Below the pieces are notes generated by a model. That model was not told where the DNA came from and did no database searches. It saw only the letters and a list, made by a program, of their open reading frames with translations. The translations under genes and the position numbers were made by a program. A DNA stretch of 64,000 nt from Maratus speciosus (Eukaryota > Arthropoda > Arachnida > Araneae > Salticidae), in assembly GCA_963932465.1 (NCBI GenBank), contig OZ010792.1, forward strand, positions 190,367,556-190,431,555, read 5' to 3'. Shown here in pieces: positions 45,234 through 58,440 of this stretch. The first letter of the stretch is position 1; every line of letters starts with the position of its first letter.

Positions 45234-47161
45234 CAGGGTGTCCGGTCTCAACGGTGTCCAATGGCTAATTCCTAAACCGTTAGTCATAGACATATAGTTC
45301 CAATTACAAAAATGTTTTAAATCAGTTAAATAAATATTTTAAAAGCGATTTGGGTCAATAAAAACATTTCTTAAAAAATTAAGAAATTTAAATTTTTATA
45401 CGGTCCCTCGGTCCTATAAGTTATATTTAGTAAAATTTTCCTTTTACGCTGACAAATAATACAAAAAGAGTCCCGTTGTTCTACGATTAAAATTGACCGA
45501 GTAATACCTGTTTAAAGTTGGAGCATATTTTTTGCTGCAAATTGGGGGTCATTCACAAATTTAGTCGAAATATGATTTCGTCAGATATATTAAAATATGG
45601 TTGAGAGTAAAATTAACATTGCATTATAAATTTGAAATCTTTAGTCATTTTGACATATTAATGCAAAATATACAATTTGTAATAAACATTTAAGAAGAAA
45701 GAAAGAAACAGAATTTTTGTTAAATAAAATGATGCTAAATTAACAGCCTCAATTCTTTACGAAATGAAACGTATTTTAAAATATTATTAGATTACACTAG
45801 CCTGCAAAAGTTGGGTTATTTCATGTTTTTTAGCTTTTGATAATTGATTCTTATGTATTCTGAACCGCTGATACGGAATTGACCTTAATTTTTAGTCATC
45901 ACATCAGGATTTTTCGCAAATTGTAAATTTTAAAGTTAAAAAGTTCAAAGTTAAAATTTAATCTCCTCCCCCATCTCATCATACCACCCAGCTGTAAGAA
46001 TCCCAAGATAAGCAAAAATATCGAATAAATTATTGAATAAAATAAAATAAAATAAGTTTTACATGTGTTTTATAGTATGAGATTTTCGCTATATTTCAAT
46101 TTACACATTTGCAAAAAAATTCTAACGTGATGGTTAAAAATGAAAGTCATTTTCAGATTTAGTGCTAAAAAGTACGTAAAAATCAATCATCAAAAGTTAA
46201 AAAATACAACCATCTCCTATACTTTATAGTATCCGATTTTTGTTATTCTTTAAATACGACAATTTATGATTTGCGAAATATCCTGACATGATGGTTAAAA
46301 ATTACGGCAATTTTCCGATTCAGTGCTAAAAAATACATAAAAGTTAAAAAAGCCCAATAATCTTCGTCTTGTATTATCTAATCTAAAACTTTTACTTAAA
46401 CTTCTTGGCGATAATCTATCCCAAATATTTTCTGTTATCCTGCAAAATAAGTATAAATGGTAACCACCGAAAATCATAATAATATTAGATTGTTATCGGA
46501 TTTGCGCCAGTATGTAAAATGTAATCTCGATCGGATATTTGAAAGTGGGTTAAAGTTTGAATACAAATTTTGAACTGAAAAAATATACATAAAATCGTTG
46601 AAGTAACATAAAAACTTATAAAAATAACATAATTTTATTAAAAGAAATCATAAAAGAAACAGTCTCAAATCCTGACAAAATAAAACATGTGTTATTTCAA
46701 CAAATCTGAAACTTAATAAATGTTGACTTAATCGTAATACTTGTACGATTTTTGCTCAAAGCGCAGATACACATGAAATGAGATCTTCGAATACTTTAAG
46801 CACTTGGAATGTGACCCCTCAAAGCCAAGCCGAACTCATTTGTTTTCAGAGCAGAAAAGTGTCATAAGTCATGCATTTTTAAAGTTTCATAACTCGCACA
46901 ATTTTAGTGTTATATGAATGGGACTTTTTTTTGTCTTACTTGTCAGTGTAATAGGAAAATTTTACCAAATATAACTTATAGGACCGGAGGACGTTATAAA
47001 AATTTAAATTTCGTAATTTTTTAAGAAATGTTTTTATTGACCCAAATCGCTTTTAAAATATTTCTTTACCTGATTTAAAGCATTTTTCTAATTGGAACTA
47101 TATGTCTATGACTAACGGTTTTGGAATTAGCCATTGGACAACGTTGAGACCTGACATCCTG
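45234..47161. mobile_element. 1.9 kb element with ~320-350 bp inverted repeats
   Basis: CAGGGTGTCCGGTCTCAACG at the left pairs with the right end CGTTGAGACCTGACATCCTG; TA borders both. Complementarity runs inward through CTAATTCCTAAACCGTTAGT, GCGATTTGGGTCAATAAAAA, and CCTATAAGTTATATTTAGTA to about 45560 and 46805. The middle (45800-46440) holds three related segments with GATGGTTAAAAAT and AGTGCTAAAAA. No transposase frame. CAGGGTG ends with TA targets suit a Tc1/mariner-like MITE. Confidence 0.85.
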
Positions 47162-47163
47162 TA

Positions 47164-48889
47164 TATTCTGTATAATGCACACTAAAATCAAGAGTTAAGT
47201 GTCTAATTTTTGGGCTCCCAACTACTGAAGAATCCGAAAATTACTATAGCCGCTACTGGAACAAAGAAAAGGTAACATTTTTAGATTTTTATTGTTTTGA
47301 AGGAATGTATTTTTAAACATTGAATGTTTGTTCTGATAGATAAAGGCTTAGACACAATATATATCTTATGGAGTTCACCAATATTTAACTATGATTAGAT
47401 ATATGCCCTTTAGGAGCTCGCTGTTGGTAAATGTACGTTGTTTCCATATAGGTTCAATTAATCTCATTAGTAATTCTTGTAAAGATCAATTTTTAGTCGT
47501 AAGTTTAAACTTGTTAGGTAATTTTTAAATTCATAATTTAGGACACTGTTGGAATGTAGTGTTAATTAATTAATGAATGCAAATAACATTAAGTACTGTA
47601 GCTTTATGCAATATGCATTCCTTTAGAATTGTGATTGTAGAAATGTACACAATTATTAATAAAAAATACTTTTAATAATAATGAATCATTCAGAATAAAA
47701 TTAAGTGTTCCGGAAATTTCAAACAGCCATATATATATATTCCTTTCTCAGAATATCTATTTCCAACAATGACAATGATAAAGTATTACAAAAAAAATCT
47801 CATTTAACTGCGATAATGATATCTATCAAACAATGTTTTTATTTTAAAAGTTGTTTAACAGTTTGAAGCTCTGACAATCTTCTACCTAACATTAACACAA
47901 TAAAATATTATCCAAGCACTAAAAATGATATATTTCCAGTATGAACATTAAAATATTTGAATAACTAAAATATGCGTATATATCTGTAATCAAAATTCGA
48001 AATATAAATGAACCGAGATGCTTAACTACTATTACGTTATCTTTTTTCTCCTGTTTGAATTTAGCTAAATACAAAATGGTATTTGAATAATAATAAAAAT
48101 ATCTTTTAAAAAAGTTAATGTAGTCAACAACAAAATTTAGTTTTTATGGACTAAGTTCTACCTATCCAAATGTCTGTTTGAATATGTCTGAATTCCTCTA
48201 AAAATATATTTGGAGCATTAATGTTTGACTTCATTGATTTAGTCTGTGAGCAAAACATATTAAATATATGCACGATTTTGCAAAACACCATTTATCAATA
48301 AAGAGAAATAGTTTATGACTTAAAAAATAGTATAAATGTTGTTTTTTGGTGGAAGAATTTTTGTAGAGTAAAATATTTTGTGATATTTGATCTGTTTTCT
48401 TATAATAAAAAAAAATATAAAAAACTTTTTTTAATATTTTATCATAAAAAGCATAATTTAATAGGTACAGTATCTGAAAGCAACTGTTTTGGTTACAGCC
48501 ATTAACTTTATTTTAAAACTTTTTACTCGGAAGTTATATATCCATTTTTCATTGTCGCTAAATCTAAAAATATTCTTTCGTTCGAAGTTAATTGATTTAA
48601 TATCCTAACGTCATTAATTTTGCTATCTGATAATTTAATATTTATTTGTGAATGCAGTATGTTTCACAAAATCAGAGTTTAATTTGGTTACTTATTAATG
48701 GACCAATATTTAAATATTTCCTCATGTTTGATGTTCTTATGATTTGGTACCACATTTCGTGAATACTATTGTCACATCATTGCAAAATATACATTTTGCA
48801 TTTAGAATTTTGTAAAGTCTAAAATATACACAAAAACATTTACAAAAATTTTGAATTTCTAAATCTACATTTTATGATAAAAATACAAA
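47164..48889. other. AT-rich stretch, no gene seen
   Basis: No recognisable gene, RNA or complete repeat. Confidence 0.45.
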
Positions 48890-49250
48890 GCAAATAAACT
48901 ATAAAATAACACGTCTTTAGTATAGCAGTACACAATGCTCAAACATCAAAATCTCTCTTTTGGTATTATCTATCGGAAATTTGCTTATGAAATGCAAAAT
49001 AGATACTGATGATGCACACATTGTCGTCAGTCAGGGCTTTCAACAGATGGGAGAAACATCAAAACACCCGTAAAACAAGTGATAATAGTTTCGATAAGTG
49101 AATTGAATAAGATATCTCCCCTCAACTCTTTTCAGTCACGTCTACGTTTCGAAAGAAAACTAAATATAAAAGATGAAAAAAATATGACGAACCAATTGAA
49201 AATATCATAGAAATTAATTTTAATTTCAGTATAACTCCTCAGAATAGTTA
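48890..49250. repeat. Dispersed repeat R3, copy 1
   Basis: Shares AAATCTCT, GATACTGATGATGCA, GACAACGACAAGT/GTCGTCAGTCAGG-type, ATTTTCAACAGA and ACATCAAAACA-like landmarks with 49862-50150 and 58430-58690 in the same order and orientation. Unknown class. Confidence 0.6.
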
Positions 49251-49861
49251 TCCACGTATACGTTTTATATAGCATGCGTATGGATATATTATTTAATACC
49301 AGAATATTTAAGTCGTAATTTTTATTTTTATCGAATCCTAGAACTTATATTTTATAATTGTAGATTTCATAGGTTATGTTAAACCAAAAACTTCTGTACA
49401 AAATTAGTGATACAAAGAATTAAAATTTTCGGCAAAAAACGCTTGTCTTGAAGTGTTTAAAGTAATCCATCTGATGCTTTTATGATATGATCGCGCACAT
49501 TCTTTTTAGAATCAATAAAACAAATCTGAGCTTCTTCGTTATCCAGAAATATTGTTCTACATTATGATGCAATACAAATTGATTGAATTCCGTTATATTT
49601 ACCCTCCTGGGTCTAATTTTAATGCATTTAAAAAAAGTACTTGGTTTAAGATAGATATATTTGAAATAAAATATATTTATTTTCAAGAAATAATTTAATG
49701 CGAACCTGGCGAATTTTTAACAGAAAGTTTTGTTTAATGCATTTTGTTGAATATAAATCGTCGTCATCAAATTATATTTTCCCAGAAAATAAAAGAAAAA
49801 GGTAACCACTGCATAATTTTGTGGATCTCTAATGTTTTATTTTATAATTAAAACTGAAAGT

Positions 49862-50150
49862 AAATAAACGATTAAACAACAGATTTTTAGTGTACCAGAT
49901 GTCAGTTCTTAAACTTCGAAATCTCTTCTTGTGGCTATTCTTGGAAAAACACTTTACAAAAAGCAAAGCAGATACTCATGATGCATGTATTCGACAACGA
50001 CAAGTATGATTTTCAACAGAAAACAGAAGATTAAGAACATGCGTAAAAGACCTCGTAACCGCGTGTATACATACATTGTAGAAGATGGCCTCTTCTTCTC
50101 CTTACCATTCAATGAATGAGGAAAATTTATAAATAATATCACAGAAAATT
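49862..50150. repeat. Dispersed repeat R3, copy 2
   Basis: Second member, 970 bp to the right of the first. The minus strand holds a 62-codon hydrophobic frame, but the other two copies do not keep it open, so it is not treated as a gene. Confidence 0.6.
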
Positions 50151-52038
50151 GATTTTAAATCTGGTTCAAAAGATCTGCGATGAGGTTTTGACATGATTGT
50201 GTGTAATAATTTTTTTTCGGGAAATGCATTGTTTGCTTCATTGTCATTCAGAAATATATTTTCACATTATAAAGCTACTAGTCTCCGCCCCCTGCTCGTT
50301 AACGCTCTTTAACTCCTGTGAATTCTCTTTGGGACCACTACGCGGTCCCATCGCGCTTCGCTAGCTCGCCTTTTTTTGCAGCAACTCTAGGCAGTGTGAG
50401 TACTATCATAAATCATTTTAACATATAAAATTTACAAAAAAATTTTAATGTAAAAAAAAGCAATTGAAAATATTTGTTGAAAACACAATTAAAAATATAT
50501 TTAATGGGTACTACCAATGGGCACATATCATTTTAACATTATGAAACTTACAAATTTTAGAAATGTCAAATAATTAACTGAAAACACTACCTTGGAACCA
50601 CAATTAGCTTAAAACTCATTGCGCTTATAATATTGTACAGAACGGCTTAAATTCATTTCGAAAAACTCTCGGAAAAACAGTACGTGACAGCAAGATAGTC
50701 AACAATCATCGTCAAAAATTTCATTCGACATGAAAAATACAATAACTCTCAGGCGCTTGGCAATTTCACAAAACGTGAACAACATGTTTTCTGCTGTGTC
50801 TAAAAAAAATTCTTGATTACAAAGATGATTTGCTCAATATATCACGTAACCGTAAAACAGACCAATAACTTCTCCTTCACGCAATGGGAAAGTTACCCAT
50901 AAATCAGTTGTCTGTTTGAAACAATTCTACAGTGTGCCACCTCTCTTTTTGAGTCGATATCAGAGTGGATCCTACCATTCATTCCTTTCGAGATTAGAGC
51001 GTCATTTAAGCAATTGTTTTAATTTTCAGAAATATTTTAATTTGTGCTTACCAAGGATCTTTTAATAAATAGTAATTCAATCTATTTAGGTGCAGGAGAA
51101 AGATCAGTGAACAATAGCACCAACTTTTGAAAAATATTGGATGGGCTCAAAAGTTTTTGAATAAAATAACACTTACTATTTTTTTACCGTAGTGATTATG
51201 TGTGGTGAGAGGGGCAGGGAAGGAATGGATAGCTAAAGATGAAAATTCAAGCATTCAAAGTCAAATTATGGTTTTTCCAACTAAAATGTAAAAATATTAT
51301 AATTCAATAAATTATTTTATTGCGAATTAAATTATTTTATTTTTTATTGAAAGCGCAAGAAATGAAATGTCAACAAAAATGTACATTTCAGTGTTTTATC
51401 GATTCAAGCCGTTAAACCATTAAAACAGATGGCAAAATATGCACTAAATTTGTTTTTGATAGAAAGTTAATTGTGTATCCGCTGAAGGGACTTACAGGTG
51501 TTCCTGTAAGTATAATTGATAACCCTACTATTTTACAAAAAAATTATTTTGAGAATAACAATAAAATCAAATTTCATTTCGTCGATTAAATAAAGAAATA
51601 AATGAATAACGAAATAAATCGATGGATCAATCATCCAAAGTTAACCAATAAAGATAGGCGTACTGGTTTTCTGAATTTATTAAAATACAATAACATTGTC
51701 ATTATTTCATGTAATGTACAGTACTTTTTTAAAAATTATGTTGAAAACAGATGGAATTAATTCCATTTATTTTCAAACGGGTAAATATTTTAAAACAGTT
51801 CTCGTTTATTTAAATGTGTATAATTGTACTTCGTTGACTAGAAACGGATATCATGTAATTTAAATTTCGCAGGCAGACACAAACAACTCAAATATCTTCG
51901 GATACATATTTAAATATCTGAAAATGTTTTTTTAAGATTAAATTTGAAAGTAAAAGTTAAACAGCTTGCATTTTGCAACAGATATCGATTACGTTAATAC
52001 TTCTAATATAAAAAACTTAATTTTCAATCAGTTACATG
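50151..52038. other. No gene seen; short GC-rich patch
   Basis: CTCCGCCCCCTGCTCG and TACGCGGTCCCATCGCGC at 50282-50370 stand out from the AT-rich background and look like a repeat end. The rest is unassigned. Confidence 0.4.
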
Positions 52039-52040
52039 TA

Positions 52041-53822
52041 GGGGAAGGTGGGGCAAAATCGGGTACCATAAATGTTTATTGTTCTCAGATGCAGTCAAAA
52101 GGGAAAATAAATTCTGAACATCTTTTTTAATATTAAATGAATCTTTGGCTATAATATAACATAGTTTTTCGATTAAAAAAGTAATTGATTATTGAAAAAA
52201 AAAATAGCTTTTTTCAAACATATGCAAATTTACGGTTTTACTCCACTGGTAGGGTAAAACCGGGTATCCATTTAATTCTCCTGGAACTCCCAAAAACATT
52301 CTTGTTTAATATAGTAAAATATGCATTTTTGTTATATTTAACAAAATGAAATTGCACACGTGTTCTTCTATGTGTCAAAAAGAAATCTGTAGCAAAATTT
52401 CTATATTGTAAATTCCTACTTATATTATTCTGAAAGTCTTAGAGTTATTTTAACTGAAAAATCAAAAACAAATTTATTATCATTATTATTTTATTATTAT
52501 TATTCTTTTTCATACTACATGCTTCGTGCGCCAATCGTGTCATTGGAAACATTGTATTAAACTTTATTTGGATTTTGCACTGGAGTAAAGTTCATTGCAA
52601 AGCATTCAGTCTTCATTTTCTTCTTCATATTCCGAGGATGTCTCAACCTTTTTTGGTTTATTTTCCTATTGATTCTTTTTTTTCTTTTTTCCTTTTAAGA
52701 ATTTTCCCTTTTAGTTTCGCAAGCTGTTTAGTTTCTTTCTTCTTAATATCTGTTTCTAGCTCTAATTTATAGCGTGAAGTAGTTAAAATAACAGCTTTCC
52801 TCTTCTATTGCCAGCTACATTCGTCAATCCTAAAGCCTTCGTGAGGAGGGATTGGCGAAATTGGAAATGCAGATTGCTGCCTACATAATCTGAGTTCTCG
52901 ATGAAAGAGTCTGGATTTTGTCACATGCTGGAAGTGTGATGTCAATATTTTTAGATGTGGAAGGATGAGCTTCATTATCCATTGATGTTTCAGAAATATT
53001 TATTGCTGCAGCAGTGCCAACCTATGATTGCGTAGACTTAGGTGTGTTATCACTGACTTTCATGGTTTTCTCTGTCATTTCTTAAGGAGCAAATATATGG
53101 TCAGAAAAAACATCGTTGTTTTAAGAAAAAAATCCCTGTTTTCTTAAGCCGTCTGATTAGAGTATTTGCAACTACTGCTGTAAAAAATTCAGCTGTGAAT
53201 TTTTCCTGTTTAATAAATTGTTACAGATTGCCCAGGATTGTAAATTAACCACTTTCTCACCTCTTGTTTGTAGTATAAGTTTAGAGGTGCCATGAATGAC
53301 ACATCAAAGGGTTAACAGTAAGTAACAGCATTAAATTGCAATTTAAAACTCCATACTAAATTATTAATTATCCTGAAAAAATCTTTTCAGGAGTGTAGGA
53401 CTAAACAGGGCTTACCAGGTTTTGACCCACTCTGAAGTACCCGGATTTACCCCCAACATGACACATATTTTAAAATATGGCGTCACTACTATCAATCATA
53501 TAGTAAAATATGAGTAAAACTGTTAAGATACTAACAGGAAAGCAAATAATTAGACATAGTTGTCACCAATATTTAATATGCTGGCAAAGAGTTAACATAT
53601 ATGTAAAACCTAAGAACAAACAAAACAATTTTAAAAAGAAATTCGAACGCAATCCTTCATGCAAAAAATAACCGTACACAGTAGCATTTCATTCAGCTAG
53701 AAATGCCATAATGACTTTCGACAAGCAATTCCTGGCGTTGGTCGAAAGATAAAAGTTCAAATCAAGGAGGAATCTGCGCTACCCGGTTTTACCAGCCTGC
53801 CTGGTTTTGTACAACTCTCCCC
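52041..53822 (-). mobile_element. pogo-like DNA transposon (decayed)
   Basis: The left end GGGGAAGGTGGGGCAAAATC and right end complement GGGGAGAGTTGTACAAAACC are imperfect inverted repeats, with TA on both sides (52039-52040 and 53823-53824). GGGTAAAACCGGGTA at 52254 and its complement TACCCGGTTTTACC near 53780 are internal repeats of the same module. A transposase pseudogene fills 52510-53320 on the minus strand. TA target and the encoded family agree with pogo (Tc1/mariner superfamily). The N-terminal half of the transposase is missing. Confidence 0.85.
52510..53320 (-). pseudogene. pogo-like transposase, C-terminal relic with zinc finger
   Basis: Read on the minus strand over several frames. 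53308-53210 gives FDVSFMAPLNLYYKQEVRKW then NPGQSVTIY, the block around and after the third catalytic acid of the DDE core (PLDVSF in relatives). Next come RLKKTGIF and, shifted, DVFSDHIFAP with EMTEKT, the usual 'GFrkTGI..f...vF.d.dFaPs..T' region. Then RKAVILTTSRYKLELE and a lysine-rich stretch (about 52650-52810), an acidic SSEYEEENED block, and CNELYSSAKSK...IQCFQ.HDW, a PHD-like Cys/His finger found at the C-terminus of many animal pogo-like transposases. Multiple stops and frameshifts; the helix-turn-helix and the first two catalytic Asp are absent. It would have cut and pasted the element at TA sites. Confidence 0.85.
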
Positions 53823-53824
53823 TA

Positions 53825-54662
53825 CTGAACATACATGGCTACATGTGTGACTTAATATCTCCATTGCTATATATTTTGAGTGTGTTAAATTTGACTTCTT
53901 TGTAAATGAATGTAATCTCAAACAATAAATATAAATTATTTTTTCAAAAAATAACTGTAATCATGATACAATACAAATTAATTAGTGTAACATCTTTTCC
54001 ATTTTAATTAAATTTAGTTTTCAGACATGTACAGTCGAAAAAAAGGGTAACATTCCATAAAATTAATCTCCAATTTTTGCAGAGAAAAACGTAAATAACC
54101 ATTCTGTTAAGAAATGTCTTCTTTCATTTTATGTCATAGAAAACTTCTCAGTGGCTGTCTCCATATTTAAATTATAACAATTTTTCGAATTTGCAATTAG
54201 AACTCCTAATTTTGACATCACATTTTATTCACCGCTGGATTTTACCTCAGAATACCAAACAGGAAATCATTTGTTAAAGGAATTTAGGGATTAAACAGAT
54301 GTAAAATTTTGAAGTCCTAATGTTAAATTCATTTTTAGTAGTTGACCAACAAACTCCAATGCAGTTATTTTTCTAATTACAACGCAAAACAAAAAGTTGC
54401 AGAAAGAGCTGAAATTATATATTCACATATTACAAGCGCCTAGAAATAAATGTCTGTTAATTTTTTTATGATTTCAATAAGATAATTGTTATTACTATAA
54501 TTACTGTATTAGTAAACAGGGAAAAAATCATAACGTTGTCCGTGTGTATTTCTAAAACAAAACCAACGGATCGTTTTCATGGCGATATCTGCGTTCAGTG
54601 AGTTCATTTCGTTGCACATATTCACTTTAGAATTAATTTCATAGTTGGACAGCATTATTAAT
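53825..54662. other. AT-rich stretch, no gene seen
   Basis: No supported feature. Confidence 0.5.
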
Positions 54663-54912
54663 ATACTAGCTGCCTTTGTCGACCAGTTTGGTCTCCCTTA
54701 AATGCATGCTAAGCATTGTATAATGTTACTTTTATTCATAATTTAATTTGCTTGCTCAATTATTCGCCAAATCGGAGGATTCTGATACAGAAATCAAGAA
54801 CTCTGTATTTTTATGCCAGCCAGGACGCAGGTGATAAATCTCCAAATATTGTCCCGGTCGCATTTTTTCGCATTTCACTAGTTGTCTGAGCGAAGCGAAG
54901 GCTAATACACAA
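54663..54912 (+). repeat. Dispersed repeat, copy 2, plus GAGCGAAGCGAA tail
   Basis: 54667-54810 matches 15590-15730 (CTAGCTGCCT, GACCAGTTTGGTCT, TGCTAAGCATTG, GATTCTGATA). The attached GGTGATAAATCTCC and GAGCGAAGCGAA relate to the 23190-23350 family. Confidence 0.75.
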
Positions 54913-55527
54913 CGCAGTATTACTTTCCGGTCAAAAACAATTACGATGGATATTAAAACCTTTCCTAAAACCTTTCGTCAATTATAACTCAAAAAATATT
55001 TGTCGGATTTCGGTTCTGGTTTTACCAGAAGGTACCTATGAGGGTAACCTACTAAATGCACCTACTATGAAAAATAAGTTCCAATTCGTTTAAAAATTAT
55101 ATTAAAAAACTGATAAAAAAGCACAATTTAGCTACCTACGTCACGGAAATTTAGTGTATGTCATTTTCACCGGCTGGATGTTTTCGTAGAAAATCGAAGT
55201 ATAGCACATGGAGCAAAGAAAATATGCCCGCACTAATATTAAAGTGAAAAAAAATGTTTAAAATTAATCAAACAGGAAAATAAATCTGATTTCTTTTTCT
55301 ATTTCAAAGAAAAAAGACATAAATAACGCAGGATTTCAGATTTTACGATAATCTATCCAATAGCATTTTTTAATCGCCAAAAGCAACCAACATTTATATT
55401 TTGCGTATGAAAATTTGAAACAGTTATTTTATGTTTAAATAAACAATTTTTATTTATTGCATCATTTATTCTTAATTTATTTATTTTTGTCTTTTTAGTA
55501 TTTTAAATGAAATTTGGGTGCTTATTA

Positions 55528-55835
55528 GTTATCCCGTCGACCAATTTCGCCAAATTATATAAATCGCCAAACCACCCGCTAAATTATACAAATTGACATA
55601 ATTTTTATTTTAAATAACTTTTTAAAAAATAACTTAATATTAATACTAAATAACTTAAATATTTTAAAGAACAAATAAATTAGTATAACATTAATAAAAA
55701 TACAAATAAAACGTCGAAATTAAAATCACTTGATGACGTAAACACGTGTTGTCAAATGAATGTGACATTTACGATCAACCATTATTGGCATTTAATCTTA
55801 CAATTTGGCGACAGTAATTTGGTCGACGGGATAAC
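55528..55835. mobile_element. Foldback element with GTTATCCCGTCGACCAA ends
   Basis: GTTATCCCGTCGACCAA at 55528-55544 and its exact complement at 55819-55835 are 17 bp terminal inverted repeats. The 308 bp body is non-coding. A target duplication is not evident. Confidence 0.75.
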
Positions 55836-56269
55836 CAACAAGTACCGAAATTTGTACTTTTCCAGAATAGGCGTCTTACAGGTAAAGAAAATGGATTTGG
55901 CGAGAGAAGTAAACTTTGCATGCATATTTTCTGGTAACCTACTCATTCTTTCATGTACTCAAGCAATTTTGTAAGGATTTAAACAATTAATTTAGTGTAA
56001 ACAAGACATTTACGCACAGATGTCACATGCGCACCACGTTGGCGCTGTTGTTTTCTGACGCCAATGCCACATACGCACCGGGGTACTTAACTGGCGCCAA
56101 AGTGTTGTTATTTTGCTTGATGGTAACCTAGATGTTGTTGTTTATTTATTAATAAATTGTTTATTTACTTTTATTTTCTTTTTTTTTTTAATTATATAAA
56201 TTGTTTTGTTCTATAGTTATTAATTAAACTTTTTTTATTTATTGTTATTCCCTTTTTAAAAATATGGTA
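55836..56269. repeat. Spacer with inverted GCGCACCACGTTGGCGC module
   Basis: ACATGCGCACCACGTTGGCG (56025) is mirrored by CGCCAACGTGGTGTGTATGT (56453), so the flanks of the third GTTATCCCG copy are themselves inverted. The segment lies between AACAAGTACC and GGTACTTGTT, another inverted pair. Confidence 0.55.
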
Positions 56270-56490
56270 CTTGTTAGTTATCCCGTCGACCAAATTACTT
56301 TCGCCAAATTGCATAAATCACCAAACTACCCGCCAAATTATACAAATTGACATAATTTTTATTTTAAATAACGAAAGAACAAATAAATTAGTATATATGT
56401 AACTGGTATTCGAAAGCGAGGTTTTCATCAAATTAGCGTCAGTAAAAAATCGCGCCAACGTGGTGTGTATGTGACATCTGTGCCAAAAAG
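56270..56490. repeat. Partial copy of GTTATCCCGTCGACCAA element plus flank
   Basis: GTTAGTTATCCCGTCGACCA followed by CCAAACTACCCGCCAAATTA and TTGACATAATTTTTATTTTA matches 55528-55620, without the right end. Confidence 0.7.
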
Positions 56491-58189
56491 GTTTATATTT
56501 ATTTGTAAAAAATGAACATAAACGTTCATCGGGTTTGTAATAAATTGTCAGGTTTGTATCTTTTTGTAACAAATCTCACTTTCTGAAGCCAAAACTGCAT
56601 AAAGCTTAAAAAAAAACGGCAATGCAAAGTAATGCTGTTAAAGTACAGTGAAATCAGTTAAAGACGTGTATTTTAAATGAAGTGAATGGAAGCTTTATAT
56701 TTTAAATGAAATGAATGCAAGATGAATATAGTATGAAAAAAATATTGTCAATTTATCACCTGCGCTTGACTAACTTAAAAGTATCAATATTGCAATTGGT
56801 ACATGCTATGCAAAATGAAACAATTATGTTATAACCACTCTTCGTGCAAGAAAAATGGCCAATAATTCGTATTCAGATACACAGGCAAGGTTGACGTCAA
56901 ACAAGAGTAATACTAACAGCAACATTGTTATAGCGGACGGGTGTTATAATAGCTAAGTAATAATGGCTTTAAGCACACATACCACACAAGCAGTTTTTTA
57001 CACATGTTTCGAGTGAAGCTCGATCATCAAGCTGCTAATTATTCTACAAGCAACCGTTACATAAACGAAAGTTTAAAATTTAAATGTAAATATATGCAAT
57101 CTCGCATTCTCACCCCCCCCCCACCCCCCAAATAAATAAATAAATAAAAATAAAATGTTACAGCAATGAAATTTAATTGGAGTTAAACGAAGCTTTTTAA
57201 AATACGATATTGGTTGAAAACCAGATTACGGAATATTCCTATAATATTTGAATTAATCACGGTACATTTTTTTTAGCCCGGTTCAGATTTTGCCAAGAGT
57301 ATTTTATTTTTATTTTTTGTCAAAAGCCGCCTTTTTCCCCCGCAAGTGTAAGTTGAGTTGATGTTGAAATAAATGTTTTGACTTATGCTATTATCTCTTC
57401 TTCTTATTTTTATTTATTTACTTATTATTATTTTTAATTAAATGAGTCAAATCGTGTTTATGAAAGATGGCGATAAGAACAATATTTAACGATTTTTTAA
57501 TTGCGCCCACCTAAATGCTTTATTACCATGTGTTTAATTCCCTTCATGGAATTTCATTGTTATATGGACTTTGCTTTTTAAAAAAAGTTTGACGTAATTT
57601 GAGTTTAAGAAAGTGAGATTTTTCGTGAAATGATATAAACGACTATGAAAATAAAACTGAAGAAGTATTATACTGGTTTATGTATGTATTTTAAAAAATG
57701 CAAAAATGTCGGTATGAAACAGCGAATAGGTTGTCCGAAAGTTCCTTTTCTAGGCTATTCTATCTCTTGCCAGGGCCCTTAACAGAGGGACCAGCTGGTT
57801 TAAAATTGATATGGATTTTTTTTTCAGGTTCACTAATCTAGATATTTCATCATTTGAATTAGTAACCAGTATATGGCCAATTAAAGATAGTATCTCATTT
57901 TCTTTACTTGAAACAAGTTATTATTATATCTATGTTCTATCTATGTCTAATCTGTGCAATATCGCTCAGACTAATCCCTCTGAGGGAAGTCCTAGTTTAA
58001 AATATAATCCTTCCTTTCATTTTATTTAAAATACGCTAATTTTATTTAAAACTGAAATATTTAAAATCCATGACTTTCACATATTTCTTCATTTAAAAAA
58101 AAGGGATAATAAATAATACCATAAACCATGACATCTATTTCAACATCAAAGCATTGTTTTAATTTAGCACTCTAAAAATAAAAAAATCC
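56491..58189. other. No gene seen
   Basis: AT-rich with a C-rich tract at 57112-57127. At 56750-56790 a TTATCACCTGCGC.TGACTAA fragment of the 23190 repeat family is present. No coding feature supported. Confidence 0.45.
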
Positions 58190-58440
58190 TAAGCGGCGAG
58201 TTAAATAATTCTATTGGTGAGATTTGAGCCCGGCTAACATAAAAGAACCAAAACTTCCTTGCGATCATATCAAATGATTGCGATGTAACACGTTTGGTGA
58301 TTTTCAATTTCGCCCCGCTAACATTAAAGGACCAAAATAGCCACCTGGCATAAAATAAAAGAAGCGTTCATCCCGGAGCTGTTGATGACAGTCACATGAC
58401 TTAGACTTAGGCTTTTATTATATAGATATCAGTGCATAGT
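58190..58440 (+). repeat. Dispersed repeat with GTTGATGACAGTCACATGACTT tail, copy 2
   Basis: CATCCCGGAGCTGTTGATGA, CAGTCACATGACTTAG and GGCTTTTATTATATAGAT match the end of 23190-23350 more completely. Two internal GCTAACAT(A/T)AAAG.ACCAAAA units suggest a short tandem core. Confidence 0.7.

Noticed and set aside
49954..50142. Small hydrophobic, signal-peptide-like protein
   Set aside because: The other two copies of the same repeat contain stops in this frame, so conservation does not support a gene.
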